Below are positions 34,282 to 46,289 of a DNA stretch of 64,000 nt, piece by piece. The position numbers were made by a program, and so were the translations under genes. The notes under the pieces are model-generated. The model saw only the letters and a program-made list of their open reading frames with translations, had not been told where the DNA came from and made no database searches. Location of the stretch: positions 206,776-270,775 of the forward strand of contig NW_006499617.1 in NCBI RefSeq assembly GCF_000471905.2, given 5' to 3'. Each line of letters begins with the position of its first letter. Position 1 is the first letter of the stretch. This stretch comes from Amborella trichopoda. Taxonomy: Eukaryota > Streptophyta > Magnoliopsida > Amborellales > Amborellaceae.

Positions 34282-35710
34282 TTTACTGAATAAAGTTTCT
34301 CTTTCTTCTCATTATAGGGTCATGTTTGGAGAGAGAGTATGGTGAGAGAAACTTTTGGACCGGTACCCCAAGGCTCAAGGTAAATCTTCTCTCTCTTCTT
34401 TTTTTTCCGTCTTCTCTCTCTTCCTCTCCTTCTTCTTCATCTTCTCCATCTGAGCTCCCCTCAGAGGCCACGCACGGCAGTAGCAGTGCTGTCGGGCATA
34501 GCGATGGTAGTACCATGCGCGAGCCTCCTTCTCCTTCAGTTCATGCATCTCTACCTCCCAATGAGGCTTGCAGACGACACAACCCATCACCGTCCACAAA
34601 TGCATCCTCGTGCCTCAGTGAATAGCACAGATCGTGAAACTCATTGCCGCTCACAAGGGTCTTCCCCCGTCACGTGCCTATCGTAGATGATGATGCCTAT
34701 CGCCGCCCATGAGAGGTCTCGGAAATGTCTATCGCTGCCCACAAGCTTTCTTTGCTTGCACGGTGCCTATCACTGTCTGCGGGACTCCTTTGTCCGTTTA
34801 GGGCTCATCGTCGCTCCCCCTGCATCCCACGCCTACCGCCGTGCATCTCATGAGAACTATCGCCACGCACTTAGCAAATGGCTATTGTCGTGAGCTTCAC
34901 GAGAGGGTTTCACCGCCCCCGCAAGGGTGCACTGTCTTCTTGTGTTGCCAACAGTAATGCCTAACGTTGTCCGAAGTTCCCTGCTTCCCCACATGTCGCA
35001 AGCAGTAGTGTCTAGCGCCTTCCAAGGGTCATGACACCGTTACTCCACGGTCGTGGGTGGCGACTCCTGGCATCGTCAGGACCCTATCTCTTTGCCATCT
35101 CATTCCTCGTCGTCATTCTCTCCTCTTCTCACTTGATTGAGGGTTGACCAAATCGAACACCACCATATCGGCCTCAGTTTTGAGTAGTATTGCTGCTGTG
35201 CTGGTCCAAAGTACCATGCCCATCTTGCTACCACTTTGAGTCGGTCACTGTCCGGCCATCAAACTAGTCTCATCCCTCATCAAATTTTCTTCTCTTTTCG
35301 ACATTTGATCGAAACTTCCACTTTATCATCCTAACCTCTCACATTCTTAGCCATATGAATGAGCATTACCGTAATACAACGGTGAGTCTCTTCGACCCAC
35401 TTGTCTTGCAAATTAACCATAGAAGTGTTGTGTAGAAAAAAAAGGAGATTACAGGTCAAGGGAGGCAATTTCGAACCAGCTAAAACAGCTAAGGGGCTTT
35501 CCGACGTGATCTAAGGGGGTGTCCATGTGAGCTAACCCGAGTAAGTCTCAAGCCCACCTTAAATTTGTCTCTCATCAGTTGGTATACCTGCCCTTGCTCT
35601 TGAGAAAGGTTTCGAGAGAGAGATCCCAAATCCGTGGTTCACTAGAAACCCGAGATACATGCCACCTGATCATCTAGATCCAGAGGGCGAGATCGAGGCA
35701 CAAAACCAGC

Positions 35711-35730
35711 TCGGCGACTCCACTAAGGAC
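35711..35730 (+). other. Primer-binding site of element C
   Basis: TCGGCGACTCCACTAAGGAC, the same site as at 16,151 with three changes. Confidence 0.78.
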
Positions 35731-36484
35731 TTACTACCCCTTAATCGGTTTGCTCTTATTTGACTAGTATCCTCTTTTACTTTCTGCATTAATTTCTATG
35801 GCATTTGGGTTGTTCCACCAGTTCATCGGAGTCGGAGCCTTCTTTATCCTCGCACTTGTGACTATCCCAAGGAAGCAAACTGCTCAAGCTTCCTTCCCTA
35901 CTATTTTGCTAAGTTGCGACTAGTAGTCTGACTTCCAGGTTCTTTCCTGGGTTAGTGCGAGAGGGGACTTAAAGGTCCCTGACTCCCTCCTTCCTCACCC
36001 TGGTGGACCCTCCACCAAGGCCCCTTGCATTGGTAGCACATGTACTACTGCACACCGCACACACCTAAGGGCTCGTGGTACATCCACTTGAGCCAGACCT
36101 CGGGGAGACCTTCACGTCGCCTTGAGCTCGCATTCAGGGTTAGACCTTCTCTAGCCAAACCCTACGTGCGCCATGCATTTGCTTTCTTTAGCTGAGGGCA
36201 GTGCTAGCTCTATGCCACCTGAAGCACATGAGGCTCGACTGCTCCGTCCTCCCTTCCAACACTCATAGCTTCACCCTGTGAGAGATGGGCTTCTGTTCGG
36301 TCCCTTACAGACACAAGCTCACAGGTATCGGCCTCCTTAGGTCGAGCCCATTGATCGAGCCCTGACTAACCCCCAAGTCACCCGGACGACTAACCCTAAG
36401 GGTGCACACGTACCATCTTTACAGGTTCCTCCTCGGTCAAAACTCAGGTGGAGTCATGAACCATCTAATTCCTTTGTCACTCTC
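35731..36484 (+). other. Leader of element C
   Basis: About 750 bases between primer site and the first conserved gag-region phrase, alignable with 16,171-17,050 in B and 48,497-49,440 in D (for example GGGACTTAAAGGTCCCT). No supported gene. Confidence 0.6.
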
Positions 36485-38000
36485 GTGACACTAAGTAAGC
36501 ACCAAGAGCCCTGGTACTCAACGGCCTTCCCTAAGAGTACCATCTTGAGCCAGCCTCCGGTCAGCCACCCACCCGGGCCTCACAAAGTGATTCGGGACAA
36601 CGGCCTAACATTAGACAAAAGCCTCCAACCTCTAAGGCAGAAACCTAGGATGCCTTCTGTCCTTGGACTCCACTCCCTGCTCCAACTCATGGACATGGCC
36701 CTTGCATGCTCAAAGAAAGTGGGGCAGTCCATGTCTCAGGCTCGGTTCTAGAATGAAGTCCACAACCGCCTCAGGATTAAGCAAAACAAGGGCCTGCAGA
36801 TCTTGACCAAAGAAACCTCCAAGGCAGTTGAGGTCACCCCCCTTGGTGATCTCCTGCCTCATAATCCCTTCTTCCCTCTCCAAACTTCAGAACCTGAGCA
36901 GGTCCAAGAGTATTGCTTGGTCATCACTGCCCAGAAGCCACGGTTCCAACACCATCGAGAACCAATCCTCACACGATTGACATATAAGGCTCGAGTCCAG
37001 TCGTGGTAGGCTGGACCCCTCCAGACTGACTTTCCAACCATGACTCGCCAACCACGACAGTTCACTGCACCACCAGGCTCTGACCCTTCAGAAGAGATGG
37101 TTAGTGTCATGGTGATAGAAGATCCGGATGACGCTCAAGAAGAGCAGATGAAATCCATCATTGAGAAGATGGAATGCCTAGAAGCTTCCTGGTCCCCTTC
37201 TTTGACCGATTCCCCAACCGGTGAGGAAATGATTCCCAAGCAAACTCCCCCACCGGCCGCCCAAGAAAGATCTGCCTCCCGCGGGGTCTCCCAAACCAAT
37301 GTAAATGCCATGGTGGCCCATAGCCTCAAGAACAAGGTGCCAGGCATGCAAGAGGTGCCGCTCAACCAGAAACCATACCCTTTGTACATTGACCAGGTAT
37401 CGTTTCCCCCAAACTACAAAAAAGGGAAACTCCCCTTGTTCAATGGTACTACGTCCCCTCACCAGCATACTGCCCACTTACAAGCAGCTTGTAGGGAGAC
37501 GCCAACTGATGGGTGACTTCTCCTACATCCGTTTGTCGAGCCTCTCAAAGGGCCAGCCAGTAGTATGCTCAGTGCACACATGGCAAGAAATGGGGCAGTT
37601 GTTTTACCAATGCTTCTACGAACTCCAAAGGAATGTGGAAACCATCGAGCTCCAAACTTTGATGCAAGACTCTGGTGAGCCAGTTGACAAGTTCATCGCC
37701 TGATGGAGGGAGCTGGCAACCTTTCTTGCCACTCCTATGACTGAGAAGGAAGCGGTCCAGACACGCATACGAAACATGCTTCCCGAGATCGCCTTGCATG
37801 TCGAGGCATCCAATCAACACACCATGTCAGAGCTCATCTCTAAGGCAGTTCATATTGAGGGATTGTTCAAGCACCATGGCAGCCCTCGTCAGTGCGACTC
37901 CACAAACCTTAGACCTTTCCAAGGCACAGATGCCTCAGGTCGAGGGCAAGCATTAGTCTTACAATAAGGTCCCGCCTCCTAAAAATTCTAAGTAAAATGA
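36485..38000 (+). pseudogene. gag: gag of element C, broken
   Basis: Three open pieces in one frame (36,485-36,751; 36,803-37,009; 37,040-37,516) separated by single stops. The first carries AFPKSTILSQPP and HSLLQLMDMALACSKKVGQ, shared with B and D. The third carries EEQMKSIIEKMECLEASW, KPYPLYIDQVSFPPNYKKGK and PLFNGTTSPHQHTAHLQAAC, the Tat gag signature. After 37,516 the capsid core shifts frame; its end is seen at 37,737-37,860 (LPEIALHVEASNQHTMSELI). Confidence 0.83.
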
Positions 38001-39300
38001 CTTCTAGATCCAGCACCAGAATAAATTTTACCTCTTCGACAAGGAGTGGACTCCTTCACTGCTTTGACTGCTGATAGAATAGAACATGATCCAGTTGTCG
38101 GAGATCAACACCGTAGAGCCGGTTAGACAGGAGAGGAATGAGAGGTACTGCGCCTATCATAGGAGAGATCTTATTAACCAGGGTCAGATAAAGCTCTAAG
38201 AGTTAAAGAAGGTAATTAGGGCAACTTAGGCCTCACATATAGTGATAATCCAAGAGGGTGACGAGGCACCTGCTATCCTCTGTGTGAAGAGGGACACATC
38301 ACACTGAAGCTGACAAGCTAACCCAAGTTCCTGCCTCCAGGGATTGAGAACCTCTAGTGCGTATATCACCAAATGAGTGGCCATGATGTCAACGAATGCA
38401 CTGGCTTCCACAAAATCTTGACGAAGAAGATGCAGCAGTGCCAAGAGGTTCAAGGCAACCCAAAAGGACACCTTCAAGTCCCTCTTCCCCCTGTGTAAGA
38501 AGATCTCAAGACGCAAGCCCAAGGAAATGTTGAGCAAGACCCCCTATGGGCCCTCTTCGAGGCAATGCTCCGACAGGGCCTCATCACTCCTAAGCCCACC
38601 AGACAGTCTAAATGCCTTGCCCAGGGTACGAAAAACCATTGGTACCCATATCACCATGTATGGGGCCATGACCTGAAAGAATGTTCTGGGTTCGAAGCTA
38701 TAGTCACTCGAAAGGTACAAGAAGGCCACGTCATCTGCGTCATTCTCCCCGAGCACTTCCAAGCTATCGCTCCCATCCAAGAGGAGACCCCACTGCAGGT
38801 CCCTTACTAGCATACACTGGACCCTTCAGAGCCCTCAACTTCTCAGCCCTGGGAAGTCTACTATGGGAGAAGTAGGTCCAAGTCCCTGAAGTGTGATGCA
38901 GTCCACCGAGATAGGACTACTCACCAGCCTTATAGGGCAGTCCAAACACCTCCTCAGTGATCCGAAAGGAGATAGCGAGCACCCAGGACAGCCTGCCAAA
39001 GGAATCATATCCCTTAGCCATCGGTCGAGGAAGAATTTCTCAGGCCTCTTCCTCCTCTATCGACCTTGCAAGACTTCATCCCCGGCGCAACTCACCTTCT
39101 CCTTTCATCAAATTAGCAGACATCCCTGAGTCACCTGCAGATCGGGATTCCTCCAATATGGGTGATGACACTAAAAGCAACCCCACAAGGGTCAAAGTTG
39201 GGGCAAGAGCTTAAATACCCCCTGCAAATGTCCAATTTCGGCGATGACGCAAAAAGCAGCTAGGAACGTTCTAACTCTTCTTCTCCTCCCTCCTCTTTTA
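38001..39300 (+). pseudogene. gag: gag zinc-finger region of element C
   Basis: Finger of the C-x2-H-x4-H-x4-C type: CVYHQMSGHDVNEC near 38,350-38,400 and WYPYHHVWGHDLKECSGF near 38,640-38,690, the second with Cys changed to Tyr. The open piece 38,565-38,810 contains the second. Stops interrupt the frame. Confidence 0.72.
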
Positions 39301-40500
39301 TTTCTGCTACAGGTGCAGCTCAACAATTCGCAGACTTCTAATCTTTAAACAGAGCGCTTGGAGGTTGCCCTCAGTAAGTCACAACAAAAGCTCCTTAGAG
39401 AAATGCTGTCCTAGGTGGCTGAATTCTTGACTGTCGCTGACGCCCTGTCAACCCGAGTAAAAACTGAGCCATCATCAAGCTCCTCCTCCAAAGAAGCCTC
39501 CCATATGGTGAATCTTGGAAGTACCATCTAGCACCGGGCAAATGAGTCTAAGATCGGGGAAGAAGCTACAACCCACACCTCAAAAGCTCAAGGTCCTCAA
39601 ATTTCCTGATCCTTCACTTTTCCCTAAGCCTAAACTTTAAACCTCTACATCCCTAATACAAGTCCCTATTACTTCCCCATTAACCCAGACCGTACCAACA
39701 GAACAACAAAGTCAGCTGGTATCACTAACCAAAACCGAACCAAAGCCTGTTCCTAAGCCTATCCTACCACCTACACTAGTGATTGGATCAGGAACACAAA
39801 AGGCTAATGAGGATAAAGTGAATATGATTGAATTGGACAATTGAGAAAGCTTCCAGCCTTTCTAAGTATCTACGATTCCCTCCTACTATCTGGGGACTAC
39901 CGTATGGATCTGGTTCAAGCTCGTTCTAACCCAGAGGTGTATGAGATCGAGGTGGAGCCTATTGAGGTTGACCCGGCCAGCTTGATTGGGTGCTGGACAA
40001 TATCTTTTTCAAAAGGCGACCTTCAGTTGAGAGGAAAATTCCACAATCACCCCCTCTTTATGAATGGTGAACTCCACACCTGCCCTATCAACCGGATCAT
40101 GCTGGATGGAGGCTCAACAGTCAACCTGATCCTAAGAAGGATCCTCACCCGATTGGGATAAGGGTCTGACGACCTCACTCCTACGCACATCACCGTGCAA
40201 GGGTTCAACTAATCAGGGGAGAAGCCAACTGACATAGTGCGCCTTCGTCGCAAGAGTGGTGACCTCAACGATTACACCCAGTTCCATGTAATCGACATTG
40301 ATACCTCTTACAATGTCCTTCTTAGTCGCCCTTGGCTTCACGATCAAGGGGTGGTTCCTTCCACGCTCCACTAATGCTTTAAATACATCAAAGAGGGGAG
40401 ACAACACACGGTCTAAGCTAACAAAAGACCGTTCCCTATAGTCAAGACTCACTATGTTTATGCCAGGTACTATTTCACAGACCTTCCAGCGTTAGAAAAG
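39300..40500 (+). pseudogene. pol: Protease region of element C
   Basis: After a phrase shared with B (VAEFLTVADALSTRVKTE at 39,416) comes an aspartic protease region: IYDSLLLSGDYRMDLVQA (39,868), NPEVYEIEVEPIEVDPAS, ISFSKGDLQLRGKFHNHPLF, then the catalytic RIMLDGGSTVNLI (40,096) where D-G-G-S stands in the usual D-S/T-G place. Then stops, DYTQFHVIDIDTSYNVLLSR (40,270) and PWLHDQGVVPSTLHQCFKYI. This protease block is not seen in B or D. Confidence 0.86.
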
Positions 40501-41330
40501 TTAAAGGATGATGGTTGAAAGCCTGTGAGAGAGACAGGACCCTCATCCCATGATGACGTTGAAGATCTAGGGCGAATGATCATGGACATGTTCAAATAAG
40601 AGGAAAGCCAGGGCAAGATCCTCCCTTTGACTCCGATCTACCCGAGTATACCTTTCCACCTCTTTGAGGTCATGGTGTCCTTTCCTGAAGACAAAGCTTC
40701 CCCCTCTACTTCTAAATTGCTAGAACAAAATGATGAGTTAAAAATAGCATCTGAGCTCGTGGAAGCCCCAAAGGTAGACCTTCGAGCATCGAGGGTCACC
40801 TACACACCGGACCAGCAAAGGTCCTTCATATCCCCATGGTTCTTTTAGATTGGCACACCAACCACAAAGGAAGGTGCTCCAAATTCCATCCTCCTTGAAC
40901 TAAGGAATGACCGGCAGCTAAAAGGTCTTACACTTCTCAGGGAATATAGGCAGACAAGAGTCAGCCCTCCAGCTCTCAGGAATGAGATCCCATGGCAGAG
41001 CTGAGATGTGAGGTTCATAGCCTCCAGAATCAGTTAGAGGTTATGCACATCGCTTCAAAGCACTTGAAGGGGTTTGCCCTTGAGACTAAGACTTATGATG
41101 AGATCAAAAGCAATGCACCTCGAATCGAAGCCAAGGCTCCCCCAGACTTGAGTATTTACAGCGAACAGGCTTACCAAACACATGAGAACCATGAATTATG
41201 AGCCCCTATTCAATCAAACACTCAGCGGTGAGGAAGCAGTTGCTCCCCCATTCGAGGTCATTAAAGCCACATCAGGTTGTCATAAGACGAAGCAAGGATT
41301 GAGCTTTTCTTTTCATCCCAAGCTATGAAA
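40501..41330 (+). pseudogene. Remnant after the protease of element C
   Basis: Open pieces at 40,627-40,848 (TPIYPSIPFHLFEVMVSFPE, then VTYTPDQQRSFISPW) and 40,992-41,201 (AELRCEVHSLQNQLEVMHIA). They look like part of the linker between protease and RT. RT does not follow. The break to the 3' region lies about 41,210-41,380. Confidence 0.55.
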
Positions 41331-41463
41331 GTGTGGAAGCAATGAAATAGAAAACGAAGGAAAATAAGAGACATGAATTATGCAGAAAAAACGAAAAGGG
41401 TTGTTTCATTCATCAATCGAAGATTGTTACAAAAAGGCAAAGGAGGACATTTTAGTACTATCG

Positions 41464-42499
41464 CTAGCAATTTTTATACAAGGAATCATAAATGAAGACG
41501 TTCACTCCATTCTCAAGACTAAGCCTATAATAGTCTTGTTGTGTCCACTTGATTCCATCCATCATAACTGTCACCTGGAGAAGGGCAAACTTTCTAACCA
41601 AAGGAGGATATTCCCCACGTCCCAACTGAGGAGAAAATGGGTCTTTTCCTACCTCATGGGCCGTAGCAAGCAATCCTTCCAAATCGTTGATGTTATGTTC
41701 AAGATTCGCCATGTCATCTTCATTTTCAAAACATGCGATTTCTTTGAATATCGAAAGAATTTTTGTAGGCGAAATCTTGAAATCTAGGTGAACGAACTGA
41801 CACTTGAGCAGGTTGGTTTTAAGGTTACCTAAGTGTGACATCGCGGAATCTGTGACAGTCAAAGGTCGAGGGAAAAACTTAAGCAAAGGCCTGATAGAGG
41901 GATATTTCTCAATAGAAGTTGATTCTTCTAAATCTAGAACCGTGCTAGCCTATTAATCCATTTCAGTCACTTTCATTTTGAACAAGTCTGCACATAGAAC
42001 ATCTAAGTCTAGAAGATTGCCTATCAGCCTCTTCGCCAAAAAGGGGAACATGACCAGCTCAAAGAAAGAAGCCTGATTGAAAAGTTGATAAGCAGCTTTT
42101 AGAAGATCACGTCCATTGTCTTCAGAGACTTGAGCCTAGTAACTTGTGCAAGGAAAGGCCTCACGGCTTGTAATACAACAAAGCCTCTGCAAATGCGCCA
42201 GACAAGAGGATGAACAACTTGTCCCAAAAAGGAGGGGACTACAAAAGCTAAACTTATGATAAGTTACCTTCAAGCAGAAGATGCATGGCTCCCTCTCAAG
42301 TTGGCAAGAGAATTGCCATGTTACCCATTATTATCAGGTCGTACTCACTCTCACCTCCAGAAGTAGGAGGCTGAGGAGAGGAATGCAGTTCATTCTCAGT
42401 AATGAGAGGCTCCTCATCCTCAATAACAACGAGGCCCTTGTTTGAAGAAACTTGAATCCTAGGGGTCTTAGAGGCCTTGGCTAATCGTCGAGAAGGCAT
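41464..42499 (-). pseudogene. Antisense gene candidate in the 3' region of C, probably spliced
   Basis: Minus-strand frame from the ATG at 42,499: MPSRRLAKASKTPRIQVSS, then an acidic stretch (EDEEPLITENELHSSPQP), YDLIIMGNMAILLPT, one TGA, EGAMHLLLE. A GAAG/GTAACT donor at 42,267 and TTTGCAG acceptor ending at 42,187 give an 81-bp intron that keeps frame (E-EALLYYKP). Past a few stops and one T-run frameshift: LLKAAYQLFNQASFFELVMF, FLAKRLIGNLLDLDVLCADL, then a 140-aa open piece (41,464-41,886) with HLGNLKTNLLKCQFVHLDFK. About 300 residues overall. Unknown product; could be an element-encoded antisense protein or a captured host gene. Confidence 0.55.
42187..42267 (-). other. Candidate 81-bp intron of the antisense gene of C
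   Basis: Minus strand GTAACTTATC...GCGCATTTGCAG with T-rich body; exon bases AAG before and AG after. Removing it joins two open stretches in frame. Consensus-like splice ends, but untested. Confidence 0.5.
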
Positions 42500-43330
42500 C
42501 CGTCGGACGGCTTTATCCAAAAGTGTTAAGTATTGCTGCTCGCAGCAAAGGGCATGACTATCACCGTCTCGCAACCAAAAGAAGGTATCGCCGTCCCATG
42601 ACCAAGGGACTATCAAAAATGCCTGTGCTCCAGCTGTTCACATGTGTCACATGTGCGTCCCTTGAAGTCGGGCCATGCCGCTTGACAATCGCAACGTGGC
42701 CTGACATCGCACATGCAGAGGGTGACTATTCGGTGTCCCACGACCCTTTGCCTCTCGACCGTTGCACGGCTGCAACCCCTCGGGTTGCCACAACTGTTTC
42801 CCCTCTTCGTTGGGAGTTCGTTCATGTTCACCGGAAATCCATTTCCTGCCTTCTATTCATTACCAAAGTTAACAGAAAGCCATCATAAATCCCTGGAAAC
42901 TTCCCTGTGGGTTGCCTCTCTCCCTACTTTTGCCCTTCACCAGTTTGTCACAAACTCACCAGAATTCCACTGAATTCTCGGTGAGCTCACTACTGCTGCT
43001 CCTTCTTTACTTCTGATAGCCAGAGGACCGTCAGACTCTCGCGACTTCTCTGCGAAACTTTGGCAGAGCACCTTTGCAAATATTATTAAGGCCCCAAGGA
43101 CTGTTCCTTGTTCAGAAAGCCTTGACACTCTTCAAATGTATCCGCGAGCATGGTACAAGGCTCAGTACCTGCTCGAGTTCACCAGAAAGTGCTTGAAGGC
43201 CTGACTGCAGCAAACTTTGGCCGCAAAACTCTGGCCGGAAGTCTCTTCTTAGAAGCTCAGGCTCTCTCTCTCTAGAAACTTGTTAACAATCTTACCCTTC
43301 GGTAAATACAATAGAAAGGGGTTTTACCCC

Positions 43331-43337
43331 TTTTATA
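43331..43337 (-). promoter_or_regulatory. Antisense TATA box in the 3' region of C
   Basis: TATAAAA on the minus strand followed by GGGGTAAAACCCC. D has TATATAA then GGGGGTAAAATA at the matching place (57,813-57,807), B a weaker TATCTAAGGGG (27,880-27,874). Some 830 bases upstream of the antisense ATG at 42,499. Confidence 0.55.
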
Positions 43338-43469
43338 CTCGACAGTGTCGCAAGCTGCCCTTGATAAATCGAAGAAAGACTTTGCAGTCCTCATCTTTAG
43401 ACGACAATAAGACCAAGTCAGGGCGGGTCAAGCCCGAGGCCCGAAAGGGCTATCACTGCATTTCGAATA

Positions 43470-43700
43470 AGAAGCCAGTGCCACACGCCTTCGTTAACGG
43501 CCATCGCCGCACGCCTTTGTTATGGGCCATCGCTGCACGCCTTCGTCAAAGGCCATCGTCGCGTGCCTTCTTCAAGGGCCATCACCGCACGCCTTCGTCA
43601 AAGGGCCATCGCCCCATGACTTTGTCAAGGGCCATCGCCGCGCGCCTTCTCCCAGAGGCTATCACCATGACCTTCGTCAAGGTTTTAACGTCGCGCTCTT
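43470..43700 (+). repeat. About 27-bp tandem array in the 3' region of C
   Basis: Around eight loose units of GGCCATCGCCGCACGCCTTC followed by GTCAAA or similar. GC-rich, only in element C. Two overlapping ORFs here are repeat translations. Confidence 0.82.
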
Positions 43701-43899
43701 CAACAAGTACCTAACACCGTGCACGCACCATCTAAGGCTAATGCCACGTGCGCCACTAACCACTTAGTGCCATGATCATGCCACGACACTCCCCTTTAGA
43801 CCATTGTACTACCTCTTCAGGAAGTTCATTCCCTGCATCACAGTCTCACTCCTCAGGGAGTTCAGTCTCTGGTGAAGGCTCTGTTCCCCATGGACTGGT

Positions 43900-45335
43900 A
43901 TTCCTTCACCACACAACGGTCTGTGCTGTATGACTGTATGACCCTAAACTATAGCGGAGGTCTAGTTGCACGACCTTAAACTGCTTAGTCCTCATCGCAT
44001 GAATCAAAACTGCATGACTACAGTCCGTGCTACATGACCTTAAACTGCACAACCATGGTCCAAACCATATGACCCTAAATTGTAGCGGAGGTCTCGTTGC
44101 ATGACCTTAAACTGCTTAGTCCTCGTCGCACAACTCAAAACTGTACGACTCTGGTCCGTACTATATGACCTTAAACTACGTAGCCATAGTCTAAACTATA
44201 TGACCCTAAACTGTAGCAGAGGTCTAGTTGCATGACCTTAAATTGCTCAGGCCTCGTCGCACGGCTCAAAATTCTATGACTATGGTCTAGTTGTGTGACC
44301 TTAAACCATAGTGCACATCCTAACCGCATGACGTTAAAAGACTTAGCAACATGGTCCAAACTACATGACCTTAAACTGTAGCGAGGGTATAGTTGCACAA
44401 CCTTCAACTGTATGGTTCTAACTGCATGACGTAAAACTACATAGCCATGGTTTGAGCTTCAAGACCCTAAAACTGTAATGCATGGTACGACAAATGGTCC
44501 ATACGCATAAATCCAACCGAGAGATGGGCTACCTATTCATTAAAGGTGTACCTCATCAACACCCCCAGTGGAGTTAGATGCATGCAAGGGTCGTACCTAC
44601 CCCTTTAATCCTCAATATGTTTGTTTCGCACCAAAATTCCACTGAGAGTGACATCTTACTGCGACCCACTATCCCCATGGAGTCCATGCCATTCTTATAT
44701 CTTCAACCCTCAGTAAGGTTCATCTGTGCTCTGACCTGTCATTCTCAGTAGAGTTACATCCATACCAGTACTCATTATCCCTGTACAGCCACACTGGCCC
44801 TCCTAATCCCCGATGAGGTCTCTTCCGCTTTTCACTCCTCGTAGGACTGCCATCTTTGTCTAAACCTCTCTACTTGTGTATAGACTTAGCTATCTTTATC
44901 CCCAGGGATTCAAGTAGCTATCCACAGACCTATCCCCCATACAGCTTTACCTTCATGGCGACTCACTTACTGGTCCGCATTGCATGACCTTAAACTGCAC
45001 AGCCATGGTTCACACTGCATGACCTTAAACTGCACAACCATGGTCTGCACTGCATGGCCTTAAACTGCACAGCCATGGTCCGTGTTGCATGACTTTAAAC
45101 TACACAGCTGTGGTTGAAGTTGTATGACTTTAAACTTCTTATTCACGGTCCAAACTATATGACCTTAAACTATAGTGGAGGTCTAATTGCACGACCTTAA
45201 ATTGCATGGTTCTAGTTGCATGACTTTAAACTGCATAACCACAGTCCAAGCTATATGATCTTAAACCACAGTGCATGTCCTGGTTGCATGATGTTAAACT
45301 GCTTTGCACAGATCTAGGTGGCATGACTTTAAAGA
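43900..45335 (+). repeat. Tandem array of about 35-bp units in the 3' region of C
   Basis: Repeats of CTGCATGACCTTAAACTGCA plus AGCCATGGTCCGTG with many variants, in two blocks (43,920-44,480 and 44,970-45,335). The 44,480-44,970 spacer has its own CCCCAGTGGAGTTACAT phrases. The same family forms a longer, more regular array in D (58,666-59,620). Confidence 0.87.
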
Positions 45336-45341
45336 CACCCT

Positions 45342-45641
45342 CACATACGTGCACACCCCTTTTATGTGCATCTTCACACACATCTTGCCTAACAAACCCA
45401 TTCGTGTGTACACACCACCTTTATATCCTCCCCAGTGAGTCCACATACGCGCACATGCCCTTTACGTGCATCTCCAAGTACGCCTTCCCTAACGGAGTCA
45501 TTCGTGTGCGCACACCACCTTTATTGCATCCCCAGTGAGTTCACATATGCGCACATGCCCTTTATATACATCTCCATGCACGCCTTCCCTAACCGACTCG
45601 TCGTGTGCATGCTTCATCTTCATTACCTCCCTAGTGAGTCC
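45342..45641 (+). repeat. 100-bp tandem repeat, 3 copies, in the 3' region of C
   Basis: Units start at 45,342, 45,442 and 45,542 with CACATACGCGCACATGCCCT and end CCCCAGTGAGTC. D has one copy at about 59,633-59,735, so the expansion is specific to C. Confidence 0.9.
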
Positions 45642-45832
45642 ATTCATCATTACCATCTTTCATCATTCCCCAGTGCGTCTCACCCATACTCACAAAATGG
45701 TGAGCCATCTCGACACCCATACTCGCAGTCAACTAGTGGGTTCACCATTCTTCACCCACCATTTTTCTTGCATAAGTAGCCTTGTGCCATCTTCCCAAAG
45801 TGAGTTCTAACTATCACCACACTCAAGGAATG
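45642..45832 (+). other. End of the 3' region of C, fused to LTR D
   Basis: Aligns with 59,740-59,930 in D (CACCCATACTCACAAAA, TAGTGGGTTCACCAT) up to about GGAATGAGTG. The next bases match the interior of LTR D (62,058), so about 2.1 kb covering the rest of the 3' region and the LTR start is missing here. Confidence 0.72.
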
Positions 45833-46131
45833 AGTGCACAATCAATTCAAAGTTTCCAAGATTCAAACAAATTTCAAGTCTCATGATCATGGCTTGAAAA
45901 CAAAACTCTTTCGATTAAATTGGCATCAGAGTAGCCCCGGGTCAACCACAAAAGATCACGCAAGTTCTCGGGCAGCAGCAGGGACTGTTCTGAAATTTCA
46001 CACATTGTTAGGCAGGGGCAAAGCAGTCCTTTTGCACAAATTTTTAGAATTTCTTTTAATTCAATTAAGTCTTAACAATCAGCAATTAGGCCCAATTTTG
46101 ATCAATCCACCCATGATTGGGCAAAATTCAA

Positions 46132-46137
46132 TATAAA
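46132..46137 (+). promoter_or_regulatory. TATA box of the 5' LTR of D
   Basis: TATAAA after CACCCATGATTGGGCAAAAT. Equivalent to 62,404 in the 3' LTR. Confidence 0.68.
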
Positions 46138-46289
46138 CAAGCACTGCCTTATTGTAAAGGGACCCCTGACCTTCAGTTGATTATTTGAGGATTGAATAAA
46201 AATTTCGATTCCTTGCTTGAGCCTAGGAGTACATCTTGGAAAGAGAGAGGAGAGAGAAGAAAAGGGTCTGTACCCTTCGGGTAGGCATC

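Larger units (their letters stand above)
32414..35708 (+). repeat. 5' LTR of element C
   Basis: Begins TGTTGGTGGATATTTTCC and ends GGCACAAAACCA, 3,295 bp including a 513-bp MITE at 33,769-34,281. Without the MITE it is about 2.8 kb, close to the 2,734-bp solo LTR in element A, which has the same start. It ends 2 bases before the primer site at 35,711. Confidence 0.9.
32414..45832 (+). mobile_element. Element C: Tat-related, protease-only, non-autonomous element
   Basis: LTR, primer site, gag, zinc-finger region and protease are present. After about 41,330 the text goes straight into a 3' region, with no RT, RNase H or integrase motif in any frame I read. Its LTR belongs to the TGTTGG subfamily (as 6,490-9,223), unlike B and D. 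Its own 3' LTR is missing: at 45,833 the 3' region abuts the middle of a D-type LTR. GCGTC at 32,409-32,413 is the possible left target duplication. Confidence 0.83.

Noticed and set aside
42523..42888. 121-aa plus-strand ORF in the 3' region of C
   Set aside because: It overlaps the antisense candidate on the other strand and has no counterpart in B or D.
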